Assembly: GCA_023389455.1 (NCBI GenBank)
Contig: JAEWEJ010000267.1
Location: 1-7,966 of the forward strand
Source: Actinomycetes bacterium
GTDB taxonomy: Bacteria; Actinomycetota; Actinomycetes; Actinomycetales; Cellulomonadaceae
Length of the DNA stretch: 7,966 bases
Direction of reading: 5' to 3'
The stretch's first letter is position 1. The number at the start of each line of letters is the position of its first letter. A model generated the notes under the pieces. That model had not been told where the DNA came from and did not search any database. It saw only the letters and a program-made list of their open reading frames with translations. Shown here one piece after another: positions 5,278 through 7,966 of the stretch. The translations under genes and the position numbers were made by a program.

Positions 5278-7404
5278 GTGCCAGACACGACCATGCACGA
5301 GGACCTCTGGCGGCTCGCCGCCGCCTACGACGTCGTGCCGGCGTACCGCGGCCACGACGGGCACGACCACGAGGCGTCCGACGAGACGGTGGTGCGCGTG
5401 CTCGCAGCCCTGGGCGTCGACGCGTCGTCGCCCGAGCGCGTCGCGCTCGCGCTCGCGCACGTGGAGAACACGCCCTGGCGGCGCGTGCTGCCGCCGGTCG
5501 TCGTGCTGCGGCAGGGGCGCTCGGCGCAGGTGCCGGTGCACGTGACGCACGGCGACCCCGTCGAGGTGTGGCTGGAGCTCGACCCCGAGGTCGGCGGCGG
5601 ACGCCGCGAGGTCACGCAGCTGGACGTGGTGGTCGAGCCGCGGACCGTCGACGGGCGGCTCGTGGGGTGCGCGACGTTCGCGCTGCCGGACGACCTGCCG
5701 CTGGGCTGGCACGAGATCCGCGCGGAGGGCCCCAGCGCGCACGCGCACAGCCCGGTCGTCGTGACGCCGGACCGCCTCGAGCTGCCCCAGCGGCTGCAGG
5801 ACGGTCGCGTCTGGGGCGTCATGGCGCAGCTCTACTCGGTGCGCTCCCGCGCGTCGTGGGGCGTGGGTGACCTCGCCGACCTCACCGAGCTCGGGTGGCT
5901 CGCCGCGCACCGCTGGCACGCGGACTTCGTGCTCGTGAACCCCCTGCACGCCGCCGAGCCGGTCGAGCCGCTCACGCCCAGCCCGTACCTGCCGACGACC
6001 CGTCGCTTCGTGAACCCGCTGTACATCCGCGTGGAGGACGTGCGCGAGACCGCCTACCTGTCGGCAGCCGACCGGGCGCTGGTCGAGTGGGCCGCCGAGC
6101 CGGTGCTCGCCCTCGACGCGGACCCCGGGCCGATCGACCGCGACGCCGCCTGGGCGGCGAAGCGCTCCGCGCTCGAGGTGGTGTTCGCCCACCCGCGCTC
6201 CGCCGCGCGACAGGCGGCGTTCGACGCCTTCGTCGAGGAGCAGGGTGAGGGGCTGCGGGAGTTCGCCCTGTGGTGCGCGCTCGTCGAGCGGTACGGGCCG
6301 GTGAGCGGCTGGTCGGAGGACCTGCGCGACCCGCTGTCCGACGCCGTCGCCGCGGCGGCCGTCGAGCTGGCCGACCGGGTCGAGTTCTGGTCCTGGCTGC
6401 AGTGGGTGGCCGACGAGCAGCTCGAGCACGCCCAGCGCGTCGTGCGCGACGGCGGCATGGCGCTGGGGATCATGCACGACCTCGCGGTCGGCGTGCACCC
6501 CGAGGGCGCGGACGCGTGGGCGCTGCGCGAGGTGCTGGCCACCGGCGCGTCGGTGGGTGCCCCGCCCGACATGTACAACCAGCAGGGGCAGGACTGGTCG
6601 CAGCCGCCGTGGCACCCCGAGGCGCTGGCTCGGGCCGCGTACCGGCCCTACCGCGACATGCTGCGCACCGTGCTGCGGCACGCGGGTGCGATCCGCATCG
6701 ACCACGTGCTGGGCCTGTTCCGCCTGTGGTGGGTGCCGCTGGGCAACTCGCCGCGCGACGGGGCCTACGTGCGGTACGACCACGACGCGCTCGTCGGGAT
6801 CCTCGCGCTCGAGGCGCACCGCGCCGGCGCGGTCGTCATCGGCGAGGACCTCGGGACCGTCGAGCCGTGGGTGAGCGACTACCTCTCGGAGCGCGGCATC
6901 CTCGGCACCTCGGTGCTGTGGTTCGAGCAGGAGCACGACGGCCGCCCCCGCCCGCCCGAGCACTACCGCCGCCTCGCGCTGGCGACCGTCACCACGCACG
7001 ACCTGCCGCCGACCGCGGGGTACCTGGCGGAGGAGCACGTGACGCTGCGCGACCGGCTGGGGCTGCTGTCGACCCCGGTCGAGCAGGTGCGGGCCGAGGC
7101 CGCGGCCGAGCGGGAGCGGATGATCGAGGCCCTGCGGCAGCGCGACCTGCTGGGCCACGACCCCAGCGAGCGCGAGGTCGTCGAGGCGCTGCACCGCTGG
7201 GTCGCCGCGACGCCGGCCGTGCTGCACGGCGTCTCGCTGGCCGACGCGGTGGGGGAGCGACGGGCGCAGAACCAGCCCGGCACGGACCGCGAGTACCCGA
7301 ACTGGAAGGTGCCGCTGGCCGACGGGACGGGGCAGGTCGTGCTCCTGGAGGACCTGTTCACCAACGCCCGCGCCCAGTCGCTCGCCGACGTGATGGGCGA
7401 GTGA
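5278..7404 (+). CDS. malQ: 4-alpha-glucanotransferase (amylomaltase), GH77
   Basis: A 708-residue cytosolic enzyme that moves alpha-1,4-glucan segments between maltodextrins, releasing glucose and building longer chains for phosphorylase or glycogen metabolism. Residues 1-165 form the extra N-terminal region of the long E. coli-type MalQ. The GH77 barrel follows: WGVMAQLYSVRSRASWGVGD (179-198), NPLHA with PSPYLPTTRRFVNPLYI (235-250), and the amylomaltase signature APPDMYNQQGQDW (428-440). The catalytic set is complete: nucleophile Asp475 in RIDHVLG, acid/base Glu523 in GEDLG, and Asp575 in TTHDLPP. The GTG at 5278 is preferred because AGGA lies seven bases upstream; an ATG at 5293 (residue 6) is the alternative. 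It overlaps the next gene by four bases (GTGA). No other maltodextrin genes are in the window, so it is not part of a visible mal operon here. Confidence 0.95.
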   Translation: MPDTTMHEDLWRLAAAYDVVPAYRGHDGHDHEASDETVVRVLAALGVDASSPERVALALAHVENTPWRRVLPPVVVLRQGRSAQVPVHVTHGDPVEVWLELDPEVGGGRREVTQLDVVVEPRTVDGRLVGCATFALPDDLPLGWHEIRAEGPSAHAHSPVVVTPDRLELPQRLQDGRVWGVMAQLYSVRSRASWGVGDLADLTELGWLAAHRWHADFVLVNPLHAAEPVEPLTPSPYLPTTRRFVNPLYIRVEDVRETAYLSAADRALVEWAAEPVLALDADPGPIDRDAAWAAKRSALEVVFAHPRSAARQAAFDAFVEEQGEGLREFALWCALVERYGPVSGWSEDLRDPLSDAVAAAAVELADRVEFWSWLQWVADEQLEHAQRVVRDGGMALGIMHDLAVGVHPEGADAWALREVLATGASVGAPPDMYNQQGQDWSQPPWHPEALARAAYRPYRDMLRTVLRHAGAIRIDHVLGLFRLWWVPLGNSPRDGAYVRYDHDALVGILALEAHRAGAVVIGEDLGTVEPWVSDYLSERGILGTSVLWFEQEHDGRPRPPEHYRRLALATVTTHDLPPTAGYLAEEHVTLRDRLGLLSTPVEQVRAEAAAERERMIEALRQRDLLGHDPSEREVVEALHRWVAATPAVLHGVSLADAVGERRAQNQPGTDREYPNWKVPLADGTGQVVLLEDLFTNARAQSLADVMGE

Positions 7405-7946
7405 CGCCCCCGCTGCACCGCGTGCGGGTGGTCGGGACGTCGGGCTCCGGCAAGACCACGTTCGCGCGACGCCTCGCCCGCGCGCTCGACGCGCCCCACG
7501 TCGAGCTCGACGAGGTGTTCTGGGGTCCGGGCTGGGTCAAGCGCGACGTCGCCGAGGCGCACGCGGACCTGCGGGCGCGGACGTCCGGCCCCGCCTGGGT
7601 GGTCGACGGCAACTGGGACTCGCGGCTCGGCGACCTGCTCGACGGTGCGGACGCCGTGGTCTGGCTCGACCACCCGCGGCGCACCGTGATGGCGCGCGTG
7701 GTGCGGCGCACGCTGCGCCGCGGCCTCACGCGCGAGGAGCTGTGGCACGGCAACCGGGAGAGCCTGGCGAACCTGCGGCACCTCGACCCCCACCGCAACA
7801 TCGTGCGGTGGGCCTGGACGTCGTACCCCCGCGTGACCGAGCGGTACGCCGCGCGGGCCGGCGACCCGCGCCTGGTGCGGCTGCGCGGACCGCAGCAGGC
7901 CGAGGCGTGGCTGCGGGCTGTGGAGCGGCGCGGCACCGCCGGCTGA
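7401..7946 (+). CDS. P-loop kinase-like NTPase (adenylate kinase / FlaR-like)
   Basis: A 181-residue single-domain protein with the nucleoside-kinase-like fold. Visible motifs are Walker A GTSGSGKT (12-19), ELDEVFWGPGW (35-45), where LD plus the Trp is typical of the FlaR-like group, WVVDGNW (66-72), a Walker B-like strand AVVWLD (85-90) and an Arg-rich lid-like segment ARVVRRTLRRG (98-108), followed by TREELWHGNRES (110-121). Such proteins are often annotated as adenylate kinase or 'DNA topology modulation protein', but true substrates are mostly untested and the typical adenylate kinase lid and AMP-site motifs are not evident. The GTG at 7401 overlaps the malQ TGA, implying coupled translation. 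There is no evidence that it acts with MalQ; the pairing may be incidental. The fold is secure, the substrate unknown. Confidence 0.85.
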   Translation: MTPPLHRVRVVGTSGSGKTTFARRLARALDAPHVELDEVFWGPGWVKRDVAEAHADLRARTSGPAWVVDGNWDSRLGDLLDGADAVVWLDHPRRTVMARVVRRTLRRGLTREELWHGNRESLANLRHLDPHRNIVRWAWTSYPRVTERYAARAGDPRLVRLRGPQQAEAWLRAVERRGTAG

Positions 7947-7957
7947 TCCCGCCGGCG
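7937..7957 (+). terminator. hairpin at the end of the malQ unit, possible terminator
   Basis: CGCCGGC (7937-7943) pairs perfectly with GCCGGCG (7951-7957) around a 7-base loop that contains the TGA stop of the kinase-like gene. A GC-rich stem right at the end of an operon suits termination, but no T-run follows in the nine bases left before the window ends. Confidence 0.4.
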
Positions 7958-7966
7958 CCCGGGGAC

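Noticed and set aside
5176..7227. Minus-strand open frame antisense to malQ, continuous with the peptidase frame
   Set aside because: This is also a composition shadow; GH77 motifs are on the + strand, and the conserved peptidase domain begins only after the GTG at 5175.
1..7966. Defence system, mobile element, CRISPR array, tRNA or riboswitch
   Set aside because: All long stretches are accounted for by housekeeping-type genes; I saw no direct repeats with spacers, no transposase or integrase motif, no cloverleaf arms and no known riboswitch core. Composition is even throughout.

Overview
The window is very GC-rich chromosomal DNA with strong G/C third-position bias, GTG and TTG starts, and tightly packed, overlapping genes. 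Together with the protein repertoire (soluble split PTS components, an actinobacterial-style MalQ, an S9 prolyl oligopeptidase) this points to a high-GC actinobacterium. A Cellulomonas-like Micrococcales member is my best guess, made from general resemblance and not from a database match. I see no sign of recent transfer, no mobile element, no CRISPR array and no tRNA or rRNA gene.

Left part (1-1735): a small phosphotransferase (PTS) cluster. The 5' part of ptsI (enzyme I) runs leftwards off the window. Divergent from it, across about 275 bp, lie two small rightward genes, a stand-alone glucose-family EIIB (76 aa, TTG start) and a stand-alone EIIA (155 aa). All phospho-acceptor residues visible in this cluster are intact: EI His191, EIIA His75, EIIB Cys23. 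They form the cytosolic relay EI -> (HPr) -> EIIA -> EIIB. HPr and the membrane permease EIIC are not in the window. The divergent region carries a compact series of dyad symmetries, including a 22-bp near-palindrome that is a good operator candidate.

Middle (1742-5175): a leftward two-gene unit, a prolyl oligopeptidase (734 aa, intact Ser/Asp/His triad) followed by an MscS-family mechanosensitive channel (410 aa). Their stop and start overlap as ATGA. The channel gene ends 6 bp from the EIIA stop, and a short palindrome covers both stop codons.

Right part (5278-7946): a rightward unit, malQ (4-alpha-glucanotransferase, 708 aa) and a 181-aa P-loop kinase-like protein, overlapping as GTGA. 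malQ diverges from the peptidase gene across only 102 bp.

The genes look like ordinary core metabolism: sugar uptake and phosphorylation, maltodextrin remodelling, peptide turnover and osmotic safety valve. I found no convincing new multi-gene system. The items most worth checking are the putative operator between ptsI and the EIIB gene, and the coupling of a peptidase to a channel.
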